Notes: generated by a model not told the origin, from the letters alone. 64,000 nucleotides of DNA from Dysgonomonas sp. 25 (GCF_010501075.1 NZ_QVMN01000010.1:1-64000); one strand, 5' to 3'; positions 1 to 9,527 are shown, counted from the stretch's first letter. Numbers and translations: made by a program.

Positions 1-27
1 ATAAATCCCAAGAAAACGTTATATTAC

Positions 28-52
28 GTGTGTGTGTGTGTGTGTGTGTGTG
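28..52. repeat. (GT)n dinucleotide tract, copy 1
   Basis: About 12.5 uninterrupted GT units. On the minus strand it reads (CA)n followed by CGTAATATAACGTTTTC and then TTGGGATTTAT. The same flank follows the CA tracts near 14.1 kb and 61.7 kb, so this is one copy of a three-member family and not just a random microsatellite. It lies beyond the terminator of obgE and no gene is visible in bases 1-219. Confidence 0.85.
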
Positions 53-157
53 CCTATTATCTCACCAATGAACATATTGATAAGACGAAAGTTAAATAAA
101 AAAATAAGGTATTTTTGTTTCATTATCCGTATAGATATTAACCCCACTATATTTGAC

Positions 158-198
158 AAAGAAAAACAAAAAAGCCGAAAAATGCAACTTTCGGCTTT
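158..198 (-). terminator. Intrinsic terminator of obgE
   Basis: The inverted repeat AAAGCCGAAA (171-180) and TTTCGGCTTT (189-198) encloses an 8-base loop. On the minus strand it is followed by a T-rich run (158-170). It lies about 20 bases after the obgE stop codon. Confidence 0.85.
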
Positions 199-219
199 AA
201 TAATATGCTAAATACAGTA

Positions 220-1389
220 TTATTCTTCGTCGTCTAATCCCTCTTCGTAATAAAATTCCGGGTCGAAATCCTCGTCCTCCTCATCGTCGAACCATTCTTC
301 CTCGTATTCATCTTCAGGGATTTCGTCTTCTTCGTCGAATTCGACCTGCTTAATATCCAGATTACGGTGCGAAATGTCGAATGTCTTCTGGTATTCGCCG
401 TCGGCATTCAGTTCTTTCCAAAGTAAATCTTTCAGTTCGTTGATACCTTCGTTGATAACCGATGAAATGAAAATATGTGGAATATCCGGCAAGTCTTCGC
501 TCAGAGCCTCTTTCAGCTCCTCGTCCAGCATGTCCGACTTGGAAATGGCTAACACGCGTCGCTTGTCGAGCAACTCGGGATTATATTGCGATAATTCGTT
601 CAGCAAAATGCGGTATTCCTGATGAATATCGTCCGCATCGGCTGGGACAAGGAATAGCAGCAACGAATTCCGTTCGATGTGGCGGAGGAAACGCAATCCT
701 AAGCCTTTGCCCTCGCTTGCTCCTTCGATGATTCCCGGAATGTCGGCCATTACAAACGAACGGAAATCGCGATATTGCACCATGCCCAGATTCGGTTGCA
801 GGGTGGTAAACGGATAATTGGCTATCTTGGGTTTGGCCGAAGTCATAACGGAAAGCAAAGTCGACTTCCCGGCATTGGGAAATCCTACCAGCCCGACGTC
901 AGCCAATACTTTCAATTCGAATATAACATAGCGCTCCTCGTAAGGCTCGCCTGGTTGGGCATAGCGTGGCGCCTGATTAGTCGAGGTTTTGAAAAAGTTA
1001 TTCCCTTTTCCGCCCCGTCCGCCTTTCAGCAGTACTACTTCCTGCCCGTCCTCGGTCACATCGCAGAGGTATTCACCCGTCTGCCCGTCATAGGCGACTG
1101 TTCCGCAAGGCACTTCGATAATTTTCGAATCGCCGCTTTTGCCTGTCGCTAAACGTCCGGAACCGCTTTCGCCATGTCCGGCAAGTATATGGCGCTGAAA
1201 TTTAAGATGCAGCAACGTCCACAGGTTACGGTTGGCGCGCAGAATGATGTCGCCGCCATTTCCACCGTCGCCGCCGTCGGGTCCGCCTTTAGGAATATAT
1301 TTCTCGCGACGGAAGTGTGTCGACCCCCGTCCGCCTTTACCCGAGCGGCAAAATATCTTGACGTAGTCTATAAAATTCGAATCTGCCAT
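220..1389 (-). CDS. obgE: GTPase ObgE/CgtA
   Basis: Essential ribosome-associated GTPase that acts in 50S subunit maturation and stress signalling in the cytoplasm. The 389-residue protein shows the glycine-rich Obg fold (about 1-160, with clusters such as [14 protein letters not shown]), then a G domain with the P-loop GFPNAGKST (about 169-177), the switch motif [10 protein letters not shown] and the G4-type motif SKSD. It ends in a very acidic Asp/Glu tail of about 50 residues, common in Bacteroidetes Obg. The frame stays open 21 codons further upstream, but [13 protein letters not shown] is the conserved family start. That extra stretch overlaps a -7 promoter element at 1423-1430, so the start at 1389 is preferred. 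It lies downstream of hpt-adk on the same strand with 100 bases between adk and obgE, and has its own promoter. Confidence 0.97.
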   Translation of the reverse strand: MADSNFIDYVKIFCRSGKGGRGSTHFRREKYIPKGGPDGGDGGNGGDIILRANRNLWTLLHLKFQRHILAGHGESGSGRLATGKSGDSKIIEVPCGTVAYDGQTGEYLCDVTEDGQEVVLLKGGRGGKGNNFFKTSTNQAPRYAQPGEPYEERYVIFELKVLADVGLVGFPNAGKSTLLSVMTSAKPKIANYPFTTLQPNLGMVQYRDFRSFVMADIPGIIEGASEGKGLGLRFLRHIERNSLLLFLVPADADDIHQEYRILLNELSQYNPELLDKRRVLAISKSDMLDEELKEALSEDLPDIPHIFISSVINEGINELKDLLWKELNADGEYQKTFDISHRNLDIKQVEFDEEDEIPEDEYEEEWFDDEEDEDFDPEFYYEEGLDDEE

Positions 1390-1422
1390 AATTTGACTTG
1401 GTGTATTATTTGAATGATGGTA

Positions 1423-1430
1423 CAAAGATA
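1423..1430 (-). promoter_or_regulatory. Bacteroidetes -7 promoter element for obgE
   Basis: Minus-strand TATCTTTG, an exact TAnnTTTG match, 34 bases upstream of the obgE start. It suggests that obgE can be transcribed independently of adk. Confidence 0.65.
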
Positions 1431-1489
1431 CGAAAAGGAAGTCATAAGCCAATACTTACGACTTCCTCCCTCTTGTAGCCTGCTATTGC

Positions 1490-2071
1490 TTATTTCTTAA
1501 CTTTCTCGATTGCTTCGGCAATGCGGTCGAAAATTTCTTCTACCTTACCCATTCCGTGAATCGCATGTAATTTTTCGTTCTTTTTGTAATGTTCTTTCAG
1601 CGGCGAAGTCTGGTTGTTATATACTTCGAGGCGGGCTTTGATAGTATCATAATTGTCGTCGCTGCGTCCCAGTTCTTGTCCGCGTTTCAGCAGGCGCTCG
1701 ATAAGCTCTTCTTCCTCCACATCGAGGCTGACAACGGCCGAAACTTCTTCGCCTCTTGCCTCGAGCATTTTGTCCAATGCTTCTCCCTGCGGGATGGTAC
1801 GCGGGAAACCATCGAAGATAACGCCCGATGCTCCGGCTTTTATTTTTTCGTCCAATACCTTAGCCAACATATCGATAACCACTTCGTCGGGTACTAATTG
1901 CCCTTTCGAGATATATCCTTCGGCAAGCTTACCGAGTTCTGTGCCATTCTTCATTTCGGCACGCAAAACGTCTCCTGTCGAGATATGCGCCAGGTTGTAT
2001 TTTTTTATCAGGTTCTCGCTCTGAGTTCCTTTTCCTGAGCCGGGAGCTCCAAATATTACAATATTCAACAT
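1490..2071 (-). CDS. adk: Adenylate kinase
   Basis: Interconverts ATP + AMP and 2 ADP in the cytoplasm. At 193 residues it is the short-LID form. The P-loop GAPGSGKGTQ lies at about residues 8-17, the AMP-binding stretch contains STGDVLR and GFPRT, and the lid carries RGQELGRSDDN in place of the long zinc-type lid. It follows hpt by 22 bases on the same strand, so hpt-adk is probably one purine-related transcript. Confidence 0.97.
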   Translation of the reverse strand: MLNIVIFGAPGSGKGTQSENLIKKYNLAHISTGDVLRAEMKNGTELGKLAEGYISKGQLVPDEVVIDMLAKVLDEKIKAGASGVIFDGFPRTIPQGEALDKMLEARGEEVSAVVSLDVEEEELIERLLKRGQELGRSDDNYDTIKARLEVYNNQTSPLKEHYKKNEKLHAIHGMGKVEEIFDRIAEAIEKVKK

Positions 2072-2093
2072 GTCTGTTTAATGTATTTAGTTA

Positions 2094-2630
2094 TTATTGT
2101 TTCAGTTTATAAATATCCGGCAGGTTGCGTCCGTATCCGTCGTAATCGAGCCCGTATCCGACAATAAAATCGGTCGGTACGCTCAATGCTACATAGTCCA
2201 GTGGAACTTCGTGTTTCAACGCATCGGGTTTAAGCAAGAAAGTTGAAACTTTTATCTCTTTCGGGTTCAATGCTTCGAGTTGGCGGAGCATGCGCTCCAT
2301 CGTGTTGCCGGTGTCTACGATATCTTCTACCACGACAATGGTGCGTCCTTCGATACTCTCTTCCAATCCGTATACAATTTTCACATCCCCTGTCGAAGCC
2401 GTTCCGCTGTACGATGACATGCGGACAAACGAAATCTCGGCAGGAATGTTTATGCGCTTCATCAAATCGGAGGCAAACATAAACGAGCCGTTGAGGACAC
2501 AGATAAACAGCGGGTTTTTCTTTTCGAGATCTTTCGTCATCTTTTCGGCTATCCGGTCTATAGCCTGCTCGATTTCGGATGAAGGGATAAAAAGTTCAAA
2601 TTCTTTATCCTTTATTTTGATTGTTTCCAT
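2094..2630 (-). CDS. hpt: Hypoxanthine phosphoribosyltransferase
   Basis: Salvages hypoxanthine and guanine to IMP and GMP using PRPP. The 178-residue type I phosphoribosyltransferase has the PRPP loop VVVEDIVDTGNTM and the flexible-loop motif MSSYSG. The frame opens 9 codons earlier, but those codons overlap a -7 element (2655-2662), and METIKIKDKE fits the family start. It is the first gene of the hpt-adk unit and complements the guaA/xpt purine salvage genes at 52-56 kb. Confidence 0.95.
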   Translation of the reverse strand: METIKIKDKEFELFIPSSEIEQAIDRIAEKMTKDLEKKNPLFICVLNGSFMFASDLMKRINIPAEISFVRMSSYSGTASTGDVKIVYGLEESIEGRTIVVVEDIVDTGNTMERMLRQLEALNPKEIKVSTFLLKPDALKHEVPLDYVALSVPTDFIVGYGLDYDGYGRNLPDIYKLKQ

Positions 2631-2654
2631 TTTATTGTTCCATAATTTAAATTG

Positions 2655-2662
2655 CAAAAGTA
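2655..2662 (-). promoter_or_regulatory. -7 promoter element for hpt-adk
   Basis: Minus-strand TACTTTTG (TAnnTTTG), 25 bases before the chosen hpt ATG. It rules out the longer hpt reading frame as the translated form. Confidence 0.6.
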
Positions 2663-2744
2663 CTATAATTCGCTCGAAGTTGGGCTATTATCACAGGCTA
2701 AAATTTTCTTCACTTTTATTCCCCTCTAAGATAAGGATTTTGCG

Positions 2745-2752
2745 TACCTTTG
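2745..2752 (+). promoter_or_regulatory. -7 promoter element for the DMP19 gene
   Basis: TACCTTTG, an exact TAnnTTTG match, 53 bases upstream of the chosen ATG. The alternative TTG start at 2754 would lie at or before the expected transcription start. Confidence 0.6.
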
Positions 2753-2804
2753 TTTGTTTAACAGGTATAACCGCTATATTTTCCCGATTGATTACCATTT
2801 TAAA

Positions 2805-3320
2805 ATGAAGTATAACATGAATGTATTACCCGAAATCAGCAGAAAAGAGCTTGCAAAGAATCAGGAAGACGCATGGGATTTCCTTTTTCTGTTTATTGAT
2901 AAGTACGGCGAGATAATCGCCTCAGACACTCAAGAAACCGAGGAACCGTTCAACGGCTCGCAACATACCCTTATGGCTTTTAATTTCCTTTACGGCGAAG
3001 TTGCTAATGGCGGTTTTTTACAGCTTATCCAGAACGGTTATGGACGATATGTCTTCGATACGCCGTTTGCGGATACTATCCGGGCGTGGGGAGCAGAACA
3101 AACAGCACAGATAGTGGAAGAAGCGAGGACTGTATACGAAGAACATCGCGAAGAACTGGAAAAAGAGGTTTCGATAGAGGAATTTTCGGAGATGTACGAT
3201 GAATATACCGATTTCGAATCTTTAGACGATCGCTTCTATGAGATAATGGGTGACGACCTGGAAATCGTGAAAAAGTATGTCGAAAACCACCTCGGAGAGT
3301 TTGCGATATTAATTGACTGA
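2805..3320 (+). CDS. DMP19/DUF4375 family protein
   Basis: A 171-residue acidic cytoplasmic protein with the hallmark of the DMP19 (DUF4375) family: the motif EVANGGFLQLIQNGYG, followed by an amphipathic helix and the segment SLDDRFYEI before the C-terminus. No signal peptide or membrane segment is seen. The family is widespread in Bacteroidetes and its biochemical role is not established; protein interaction or DNA mimicry has been suggested by name only. The start was set at the ATG opening MKYNMNVLPE; an ATG four codons later is also possible. It stands alone between divergent hpt and the alkaline phosphatase gene. Confidence 0.75.
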   Translation: MKYNMNVLPEISRKELAKNQEDAWDFLFLFIDKYGEIIASDTQETEEPFNGSQHTLMAFNFLYGEVANGGFLQLIQNGYGRYVFDTPFADTIRAWGAEQTAQIVEEARTVYEEHREELEKEVSIEEFSEMYDEYTDFESLDDRFYEIMGDDLEIVKKYVENHLGEFAILID

Positions 3321-3347
3321 CGCTATTTTATAACATTACTTAAAAAC

Positions 3348-5006
3348 ATGAAAAGAATATACTTATTGACGCTTTTGTTTGCTTTTTCAGTTGTTTCCCT
3401 TTTCGGGCAATACAGATATAAGAAAGAAATAGAGCCGGTAAAGAATGTGATATTAATGATTCCCGACGGAACGTCTATCGGGGTTGTTTCGGCCGCCCGC
3501 TGGTATAAAAAATACAACAAAATGGGCGAGGCCTTAAACCTCGATCCGTATATGTGCGGCACGGTGATTACGTTCTCCTCCAATGCCCCTATCGGCGATT
3601 CGGCACCGACTACCGCAGCTTATATGACGGGTATGCCGCAGCAATCGGGCAATGTGTCCATTTATCCACTGGCAGATCCCGAAAATGACATGGGAGAGGT
3701 AGACCCGACGATGGCCTATCAGCCTTTGCTCACCATACTCGAAGGAGCCCGTCTGGTAAAAAACAAAGCTACGGGATTGGTGGTGACATCCGAATTTCCG
3801 CACGCAACTCCTGCCGATTGTGCAGCCCACTATTATAGTCGCGGAAAATATGAATATATTGCTTCGCAAATGGCCTATCAGCATCTGGATGTAGTTTTCG
3901 GTGGAGGAAACAGGCTGATGACGGAAGATATAAAGCAACAACTTCGCAATACCGGAACGACATACCTCAAGAATGATATAGAGGCTTTCCGCAATCACAA
4001 AGAAGGAAAATTATGGGCGCTGTTTGCCCAGATGAGTTTGCCCTACGACCTCGACCGCAATGCCGATACAATTCCTTCGCTCGAGGAAATGACGCGTAAG
4101 GCTATCGACTTGCTTTCGCAGAACGAAAACGGCTTTTTCCTGATGGTAGAAGGGAGCAAGGTGGATTGGACTGCTCACAGTAACGATGCCATCGGTTGTA
4201 TTACCGAACTTCTCGCTTTCGACGATGCTGTGGGAGCGGCGGTGGAATTTGCCAAAGAGAATGGCAATACAGCAATTGTTATTTTGCCCGATCATGGCAA
4301 TAGCGGATTCACTATCGGGCGCCACGATCTGAAAAATTACGACAGAGCCGGTCTCGACAAGCTTTTCGGCAACGTGTCGAAATATAAGAAAACAGCTTCG
4401 GGACTTGAACGCATCCTGCTGAAAGAAAAGCCGGAAAATTTCAAGGCTGTCATCAAACAATATACTGATATCGACATTACGGACGAAGAATTGGCGGCAC
4501 TCCTCAATTCGAAGAACTACAAGTACGAAAATTATATGAAGGTCGGCGAAACTCCCAATATGACGGCGACACTCGTCAACATTATGAATAAGCGTACCTA
4601 TTTTGGATTTACGACAGGCGGGCATACCGGCGAAGAGGTTTTTCTGGCTGCTTATCACCCACAAGGAGCTGAGAATCTGCCGATAGGGGTGAATAACAAT
4701 GTGGATATTCACGAATACATGGTTGATTTGTTAGGTATAAAAACACACTTCCGGACGTTGACCGAACAGACATTCGCCAAGCATACCAACGTGCTGAAAG
4801 GTGTGAACTATACCATCTCTAAGGAGAAAGGGACAAACTTCCCGATGCTGGTCATCAAAAAAGGAAAGAATACGCTCGAAGTGCCTGCATTTAAGTCTGT
4901 TGCCTATCTGAATAAAAAGCAAATCGATATAGCTTCGGTAACGATCTATATCGACAAAAACGATACGTTCTATATTCCTGCCAACATCCTCGATTATATA
5001 AAATAG
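3348..5006 (+). CDS. Exported alkaline phosphatase
   Basis: Hydrolyses phosphate monoesters in the periplasm. The 552-residue protein begins with a signal peptide (about 1-20, ending SLFGQ). It has the first metal ligand in MIPDG (D40), the nucleophile serine in GDSAPT (about S85), EGSKVDWTAHSNDA, LPDHGNSG and GGHTGEEV carrying further metal ligands, all in the order of the PhoA superfamily. The fourth motif is DHGNSG, not the usual DHETG, so substrate range or metal geometry could differ. The gene starts 27 bases after the DMP19 gene and ends 7 bases before ogt, so the three may share a transcript. Confidence 0.93.
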   Translation: MKRIYLLTLLFAFSVVSLFGQYRYKKEIEPVKNVILMIPDGTSIGVVSAARWYKKYNKMGEALNLDPYMCGTVITFSSNAPIGDSAPTTAAYMTGMPQQSGNVSIYPLADPENDMGEVDPTMAYQPLLTILEGARLVKNKATGLVVTSEFPHATPADCAAHYYSRGKYEYIASQMAYQHLDVVFGGGNRLMTEDIKQQLRNTGTTYLKNDIEAFRNHKEGKLWALFAQMSLPYDLDRNADTIPSLEEMTRKAIDLLSQNENGFFLMVEGSKVDWTAHSNDAIGCITELLAFDDAVGAAVEFAKENGNTAIVILPDHGNSGFTIGRHDLKNYDRAGLDKLFGNVSKYKKTASGLERILLKEKPENFKAVIKQYTDIDITDEELAALLNSKNYKYENYMKVGETPNMTATLVNIMNKRTYFGFTTGGHTGEEVFLAAYHPQGAENLPIGVNNNVDIHEYMVDLLGIKTHFRTLTEQTFAKHTNVLKGVNYTISKEKGTNFPMLVIKKGKNTLEVPAFKSVAYLNKKQIDIASVTIYIDKNDTFYIPANILDYIK

Positions 5007-5013
5007 AAGGCTT

Positions 5014-5472
5014 ATGAAAACCGGATTTAGCTACGAAACCCCAATCGGCACTCTCTGGATACTCCAGAAAGACGATGCTATTACCAATATTGCCCTGCGA
5101 AAACCCGAAAATTTCAAGGAGGAAGAAACGCCCCTTACGAAGCAAGCGGCAGAGCAATTGAACGAGTATTTCAGAGGTGAGCGCAAAGATTTCGAACTGC
5201 CTTTGGGCGTTCATGGGACAGACTTCCAGAAGAAAGCATGGAGTGCGCTGTTGGAGATTCCTTACGGCGAAACGCGTAGCTACAAGCAGCAGGCCGAAAT
5301 GCTGGGCAATCCTAAGGCTTCGCGTGCGGTGGGTATGGGCAACAACCGCAATCCGCTGATGATTGTCATTCCCTGCCATCGTGTGGTGGGAGCCAATGGC
5401 AGCCTCACGGGCTATGCCGGAGGACTGGATGTGAAGCGCTTTTTATTGGATTTGGAAAAGAAATCCAAATAA
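5014..5472 (+). CDS. ogt: Methylated-DNA--[protein]-cysteine S-methyltransferase
   Basis: Suicide repair protein that takes the methyl group from O6-methylguanine or O4-methylthymine onto its own cysteine. The 152-residue single-domain form has the acceptor motif IPCHRV with the acceptor at about C121. The helix-turn-helix region (YGETRSYKQQAEMLG) precedes it and the GYAGGLDVKRFLLDLE helix follows. It lacks the N-terminal Ada domain, so it is Ogt-like. It starts 7 bases after the phosphatase gene and converges on rlmI. Confidence 0.95.
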   Translation: MKTGFSYETPIGTLWILQKDDAITNIALRKPENFKEEETPLTKQAAEQLNEYFRGERKDFELPLGVHGTDFQKKAWSALLEIPYGETRSYKQQAEMLGNPKASRAVGMGNNRNPLMIVIPCHRVVGANGSLTGYAGGLDVKRFLLDLEKKSK

Positions 5473-5476
5473 ATTT

Positions 5477-6664
5477 CTATTCTACGTACAAGACTAATCC
5501 TTTCAGATATTCCCCTTCGGGGTGGTAGATGTTGACAGGATGATCGGCAGGCTGCGTCAGCTGATGCAGTATCCTTACGCTGCGCCCCGATTGTGCCGCT
5601 GCGCTGAAAACAGCCAGACGGAACATATCTTTGGTGATGGCCTGCGAACAGGAGAACGTAAACAAAATACCCCCTTTAGCTATCTTCTCAAAAGCTACGG
5701 CATTCAGCCGTTTATATCCTTGCAAGGCATTTTTGATAGCTCCGCGGTGTTTGGCAAAGGCAGGCGGATCGAGAACAATCAAATCATATTGTCCATGCTC
5801 CATATCCCGCAGAAACTTGAACGCATCTTCGGCAAAAGCCTTGTGGCGCGGATCTTCGGCAAAATTGAGTTTCACATTTTCCTCTGCCATCACAATAGCC
5901 TTGGATGAGCTATCGACCGAATGAACCGACTTGGCGCCTCCACGCATGGCATAGAACGAGAATCCACCCGTGTAGCAGAACATATTCAGCACGGTGCGTC
6001 CGTCCGAGTATTTCTCGAGGAGGGAGCGGTTGTCGCGCTGGTCGACGAAAAAGCCTGTCTTTTGTCCTTTCAGCCAGTCGCCGTGGAATTTCAAACCATT
6101 TTCAGTCACAATATTGTCGACCTCCCTGCCGCCGTACAGGTAGCCGTTTTCAGCCCCCAGTTCCGCCTTGTAAGGGAGGGTAGTCTCCGATTTGTAGTAT
6201 ATATTCCGGAGGCTTTCGCCCATAACCGTTTTCAATGCTTCGCAAATGGCTTCCCGCGATTCGTGCATCCCCACCGAGTGCGATTGCATCACCGCCGTAT
6301 CGCCGTATATATCGATGATTAAACCGGGAAGGTTATCCCCTTCGCCATGTACCAGCCGATAGGTATTATTATCGGGGCGAATCAGCCCAATCGCCTTACG
6401 CATTTCGTAAGCAGCCGTGAGGCGTTTTTCCCAGAATGCTCCGTCAATAATTGTTTCTTCGAATGAAAGGACACGCACTTCGATGCTGCCGATCTGATAA
6501 TGCCCTACGGCAATAAATTCGCCGTCGGAAGTGTGGACGGTAACAATCGCGCCTTCTTCCAAATTGGCATCTTTCCGCTGAACGGCTCCCGAGAAAACCC
6601 ACGGATGAAAGCGGCGAAGCGATTCGTCTTTCTTGGGTTTAAGTATGATTTTTTTATAATCCAT
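5477..6664 (-). CDS. rlmI: Class I SAM-dependent rRNA (cytosine-C5) methyltransferase, RlmI-like
   Basis: Predicted to methylate 23S rRNA at a cytosine (C1962 in E. coli). The 395-residue protein has an N-terminal PUA-type domain (HPWVFSGAV...), an EEHD-like central region, and a Rossmann methyltransferase domain with FCYTGGFSFYA, DPPAFAKH and FSCSQ, the last holding the catalytic-type cysteine. The start is at MDYKKIILKPKKDES. The longer frame would overlap the -7 element at 6695-6702. It is convergent with ogt, with only 4 bases between stops. Confidence 0.9.
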   Translation of the reverse strand: MDYKKIILKPKKDESLRRFHPWVFSGAVQRKDANLEEGAIVTVHTSDGEFIAVGHYQIGSIEVRVLSFEETIIDGAFWEKRLTAAYEMRKAIGLIRPDNNTYRLVHGEGDNLPGLIIDIYGDTAVMQSHSVGMHESREAICEALKTVMGESLRNIYYKSETTLPYKAELGAENGYLYGGREVDNIVTENGLKFHGDWLKGQKTGFFVDQRDNRSLLEKYSDGRTVLNMFCYTGGFSFYAMRGGAKSVHSVDSSSKAIVMAEENVKLNFAEDPRHKAFAEDAFKFLRDMEHGQYDLIVLDPPAFAKHRGAIKNALQGYKRLNAVAFEKIAKGGILFTFSCSQAITKDMFRLAVFSAAAQSGRSVRILHQLTQPADHPVNIYHPEGEYLKGLVLYVE

Positions 6665-6694
6665 CTGATATCCTGTAAAATTCAAAGAGAGAGA

Positions 6695-6702
6695 CAAAAG
6701 TA
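6695..6702 (-). promoter_or_regulatory. -7 promoter element for rlmI
   Basis: Minus-strand TACTTTTG, 31 bases upstream of the chosen rlmI start. It overlaps the upstream extension of the frame, which supports the shorter protein. Confidence 0.55.
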
Positions 6703-6730
6703 ATACTTTTTCGCGTAAAAGCTTTACGTA

Positions 6731-7354
6731 CTACTCAAAAGACAGGTAAGGTTTCAATCGGACAATGTCCTCCTCCGTAAATTCCTCCAATAACGACAGG
6801 CGGTTGACGGAGGCGATTTTCCCCTTTCGCTGCCGTATATCTGCTATTACCTTCGCCTGCTTGTAACTGATATACGGGTGCTTGCGAAGCTCCTGCTCCG
6901 GCAAGGAGTTTATCCTGATCCGCTTCGGGTTTCCTTCGAGGGTGATATAAGGCTTTATTCGCTGATAAAGATCCTCATCCAACCCCCACACCTCGCGCAG
7001 TTGTTCGATGCGCACATACCCTCCGAGGCTATTGCGGTAGTTGACAATCCGCCTCGAGTAGCTGCTGCCTATTCCCGGGATTTGTTTTAGTAGGGTAGTG
7101 TCGGCAGTGTTGATTTCGATCGTTTCCCCTTCGCGAAGCTTGGTGGGATAGCTGTCGAAAACGGGCTTTTCGGGTTGGCTTCCTTGCAACGAATCGAATC
7201 GGGTGCGGTAGGCAGCCTCTTTCTCTGGTGAGACGGTATTCTTTTCCTTGTCGCTTACAGCAACAAGGACGAGAACCAAAACAAGTATCAATAATAGCAA
7301 AATGATAGCTGTGCGGTCTCGCCTGTCAAAAGAAAAGTAGTCTTTCCAGTTCAT
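6731..7354 (-). CDS. Membrane-anchored helix-hairpin-helix (ComEA-like) protein
   Basis: A 207-residue protein with one N-terminal membrane helix (about 20-38, a run of Ile/Leu/Val) and a periplasmic part. That part carries helix-hairpin-helix repeats: the first is PGIGSSYSRRIVNYRN, and a second copy follows around residues 150-200 (INSLPEQELRKHPYISYKQA). ComEA-type proteins bind DNA non-specifically and in some bacteria help DNA uptake; a role in DNA uptake is inference here because no other competence gene is nearby. The start is at MNWKDYFSF; the upstream codons in frame do not fit the family. Confidence 0.8.
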   Translation of the reverse strand: MNWKDYFSFDRRDRTAIILLLLILVLVLVLVAVSDKEKNTVSPEKEAAYRTRFDSLQGSQPEKPVFDSYPTKLREGETIEINTADTTLLKQIPGIGSSYSRRIVNYRNSLGGYVRIEQLREVWGLDEDLYQRIKPYITLEGNPKRIRINSLPEQELRKHPYISYKQAKVIADIRQRKGKIASVNRLSLLEEFTEEDIVRLKPYLSFE

Positions 7355-7430
7355 ACAGAGGTGTTTAATCAAAAGATACAAAAATACCTTTAATAATAGT
7401 TATGGACAATAGATATGTTACTTTTTTTCA

Positions 7431-7438
7431 TAACTTTG
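7431..7438 (+). promoter_or_regulatory. -7 promoter element for dsbD
   Basis: TAACTTTG (TAnnTTTG) 42 bases before the dsbD ATG, in the gap between the divergent helix-hairpin-helix gene and dsbD. Confidence 0.6.
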
Positions 7439-7480
7439 CGAACATTACAGCGATAACCAATAGCTATACACTAAGATACA

Positions 7481-9526
7481 ATGAAAAGAACATTTTTACT
7501 GCTTGTTACTATCATATCGTTTCTGGGGTTGAAAGCAGACCCTATCGGATGGTCATTCAGATTGGACGATAAAGGAAACGGCGAAGTAGATTTTGTCGCA
7601 ACCGTCAATATAGACGACGGATGGTATATATATGACTCCGAAGTTCCCGACGGAGGGCCTAATCCGACCACTTTCGCATTTGATGAGGTGAAAGGGGCAA
7701 CGGCTGTCGGCAAAGTCAAATTCGATAAAAAGAACCACGAAACTCACTACTATAAGGAGTTTAGCATGAATATCGGTATCTTCAAGAATCAGGCGGTATT
7801 TACCCAACGATTCAAGGTGACCGATAAAGCGGCTTTTTCGCTGAAAGGCGATGTCCGCGCGCAGGCTTGTACCGATCAAACGTGTACACCGCCACTACCG
7901 TTCGATTTTGAGTTTTCGGCGAAGGATTTGCCTAAGACATTAACCGTTGCAGCTGTACAGGCAAAGCCGGCAGAAGAAACACCAAAGGCGGATGATACGA
8001 AGGCGGCTAATGAGCTGGCAACTACAGCAAAAGAGCCGGAAACCACTACAACTACTACGGTAACTCCTGCTCCAACTGATACTAAATCGGATTTGTGGAC
8101 ACCGGTTATCAAGGAGTTGAACGATTACGGTGCAGCAGGCAGCACGAAGGATATGACATTGATATACATCTTCTTCATGGGAATGGTCGGAGGCTTTGTT
8201 GCGCTCCTTACACCGTGTGTGTGGCCGATGATACCGATGACTGTCAGCTTCTTCCTGAAACGGAACAAGAAAAATAAAGGTAAAGCTATCCGCGAGGCAA
8301 TGACCTACGGACTGGGTATTATCATTATATATGTATCGCTCGGATTGATTATTACAGCGATATTTGGCGCAGGCGCGCTAAACGATATGGCGACGAGTGC
8401 TCTGTTTAATCTGATATTCTTTGCCTTGTTGGTAGTATTTGCTATCTCATTCTTGGGGGCATTCGAACTTACCTTGCCATCGTCGTGGACAAATAAAATG
8501 GACAGCAAAGCCGATTCCACAACGGGGATAATCAGTATCTTCTTTATGGCGTTTACGCTGGCATTGGTTTCTTTCTCCTGCACGGGGCCGGTTATTGGAA
8601 TCTTGTTGGTAGATGCTGCCAGTTCGGGAAGTATTGTTGCTCCGGCGATAGGGATGTCTGGTTTTGCCATTGCGTTGGCTATTCCGTTTACGCTGTTTGC
8701 TATTTTCCCTTCGTGGCTCGAAAGCATGCCGAAATCGGGTGGATGGCTCAATTCGGTGAAAGTGGTATTAGGATTCCTCGAACTGGCTTTAGCATTGAAA
8801 TTTTTCTCGGTAGCCGATATGGCCTATGGATGGGGATTGCTCGACCGCGAAGTATTCCTTGTCCTTTGGATTGTGATATTCGCTCTCTTAGGATTATACC
8901 TTTTAGGAAAACTCAAACTATCGCACGACAGCGACTTACAATATGTTTCCGTTCCGCGCGTATTTTTGGCAATTATATCGTTTGCTTTTGCCATCTATAT
9001 GATTCCGGGATTGTGGGGCGCACCGCTAAAATCTATCAGCGCTTTTCTGCCGCTACCTAAAACGCAGGATTTCAGTTTATACGATGGAACGGTTCATGCT
9101 AAATTTGAAGATTACGATTTAGGTATGGCTTATGCCAAGAGCGTAAATAAGCCCGTAATGCTTGACTTTACGGGATACGGTTGTGTTAATTGTCGTAATA
9201 TGGAAAATTCGGTATGGATAGAGCCTCGTGTGAAGGGAATGCTTGAAGACGATTATGTTTTAATTACACTTATTGTTGATGATAAAACAAGATTACCTGA
9301 GGTTATAGAAGTTACCGAAGAGAATGGCAAAAAGACGAAACTGAAAACAATAGGTGATAAATGGAGCTACCTACAACGTCATAAGTTCGGAATGAACTCA
9401 CAACCTTATTACATTCTCTTGAACCACGAAGGAATGCCAATCGGGCCATCTTATGCTTATGACAAAGATGTGAGTAAGTATATAAACTTCCTTCAGACGG
9501 GATTGGATAACTTCAAGAAACAGTAG
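7481..9526 (+). CDS. dsbD: Thiol:disulfide interchange protein DsbD
   Basis: Moves electrons from cytoplasmic thioredoxin across the inner membrane to periplasmic reductases. The 681-residue protein has a signal peptide (about 1-19), a periplasmic immunoglobulin-like alpha domain with C130 and C135 (QACTDQTC), a Thr/Pro/Ala-rich linker (about 155-200), a membrane core of about eight helices with the paired cysteines in LLTPCVWPM and SFSCTGPV, and a C-terminal thioredoxin domain with the active site CVNC at 568-571. This is the complete three-domain architecture. It ends one base before the cysteine desulfidase gene, so the two are almost certainly co-transcribed. Confidence 0.95.
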   Translation: MKRTFLLLVTIISFLGLKADPIGWSFRLDDKGNGEVDFVATVNIDDGWYIYDSEVPDGGPNPTTFAFDEVKGATAVGKVKFDKKNHETHYYKEFSMNIGIFKNQAVFTQRFKVTDKAAFSLKGDVRAQACTDQTCTPPLPFDFEFSAKDLPKTLTVAAVQAKPAEETPKADDTKAANELATTAKEPETTTTTTVTPAPTDTKSDLWTPVIKELNDYGAAGSTKDMTLIYIFFMGMVGGFVALLTPCVWPMIPMTVSFFLKRNKKNKGKAIREAMTYGLGIIIIYVSLGLIITAIFGAGALNDMATSALFNLIFFALLVVFAISFLGAFELTLPSSWTNKMDSKADSTTGIISIFFMAFTLALVSFSCTGPVIGILLVDAASSGSIVAPAIGMSGFAIALAIPFTLFAIFPSWLESMPKSGGWLNSVKVVLGFLELALALKFFSVADMAYGWGLLDREVFLVLWIVIFALLGLYLLGKLKLSHDSDLQYVSVPRVFLAIISFAFAIYMIPGLWGAPLKSISAFLPLPKTQDFSLYDGTVHAKFEDYDLGMAYAKSVNKPVMLDFTGYGCVNCRNMENSVWIEPRVKGMLEDDYVLITLIVDDKTRLPEVIEVTEENGKKTKLKTIGDKWSYLQRHKFGMNSQPYYILLNHEGMPIGPSYAYDKDVSKYINFLQTGLDNFKKQ

Positions 9527-9527
9527 C

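Noticed and set aside
28-52. Possible CRISPR or tandem protein repeat at the CA/GT tracts
   Set aside because: They are simple dinucleotide runs with no spacers and no cas genes in the window.
3348-5006. Several long minus-strand frames inside the phosphatase, thrS, tamB and other genes
   Set aside because: They are antisense shadows of strongly supported genes and have no matching promoters or family motifs.
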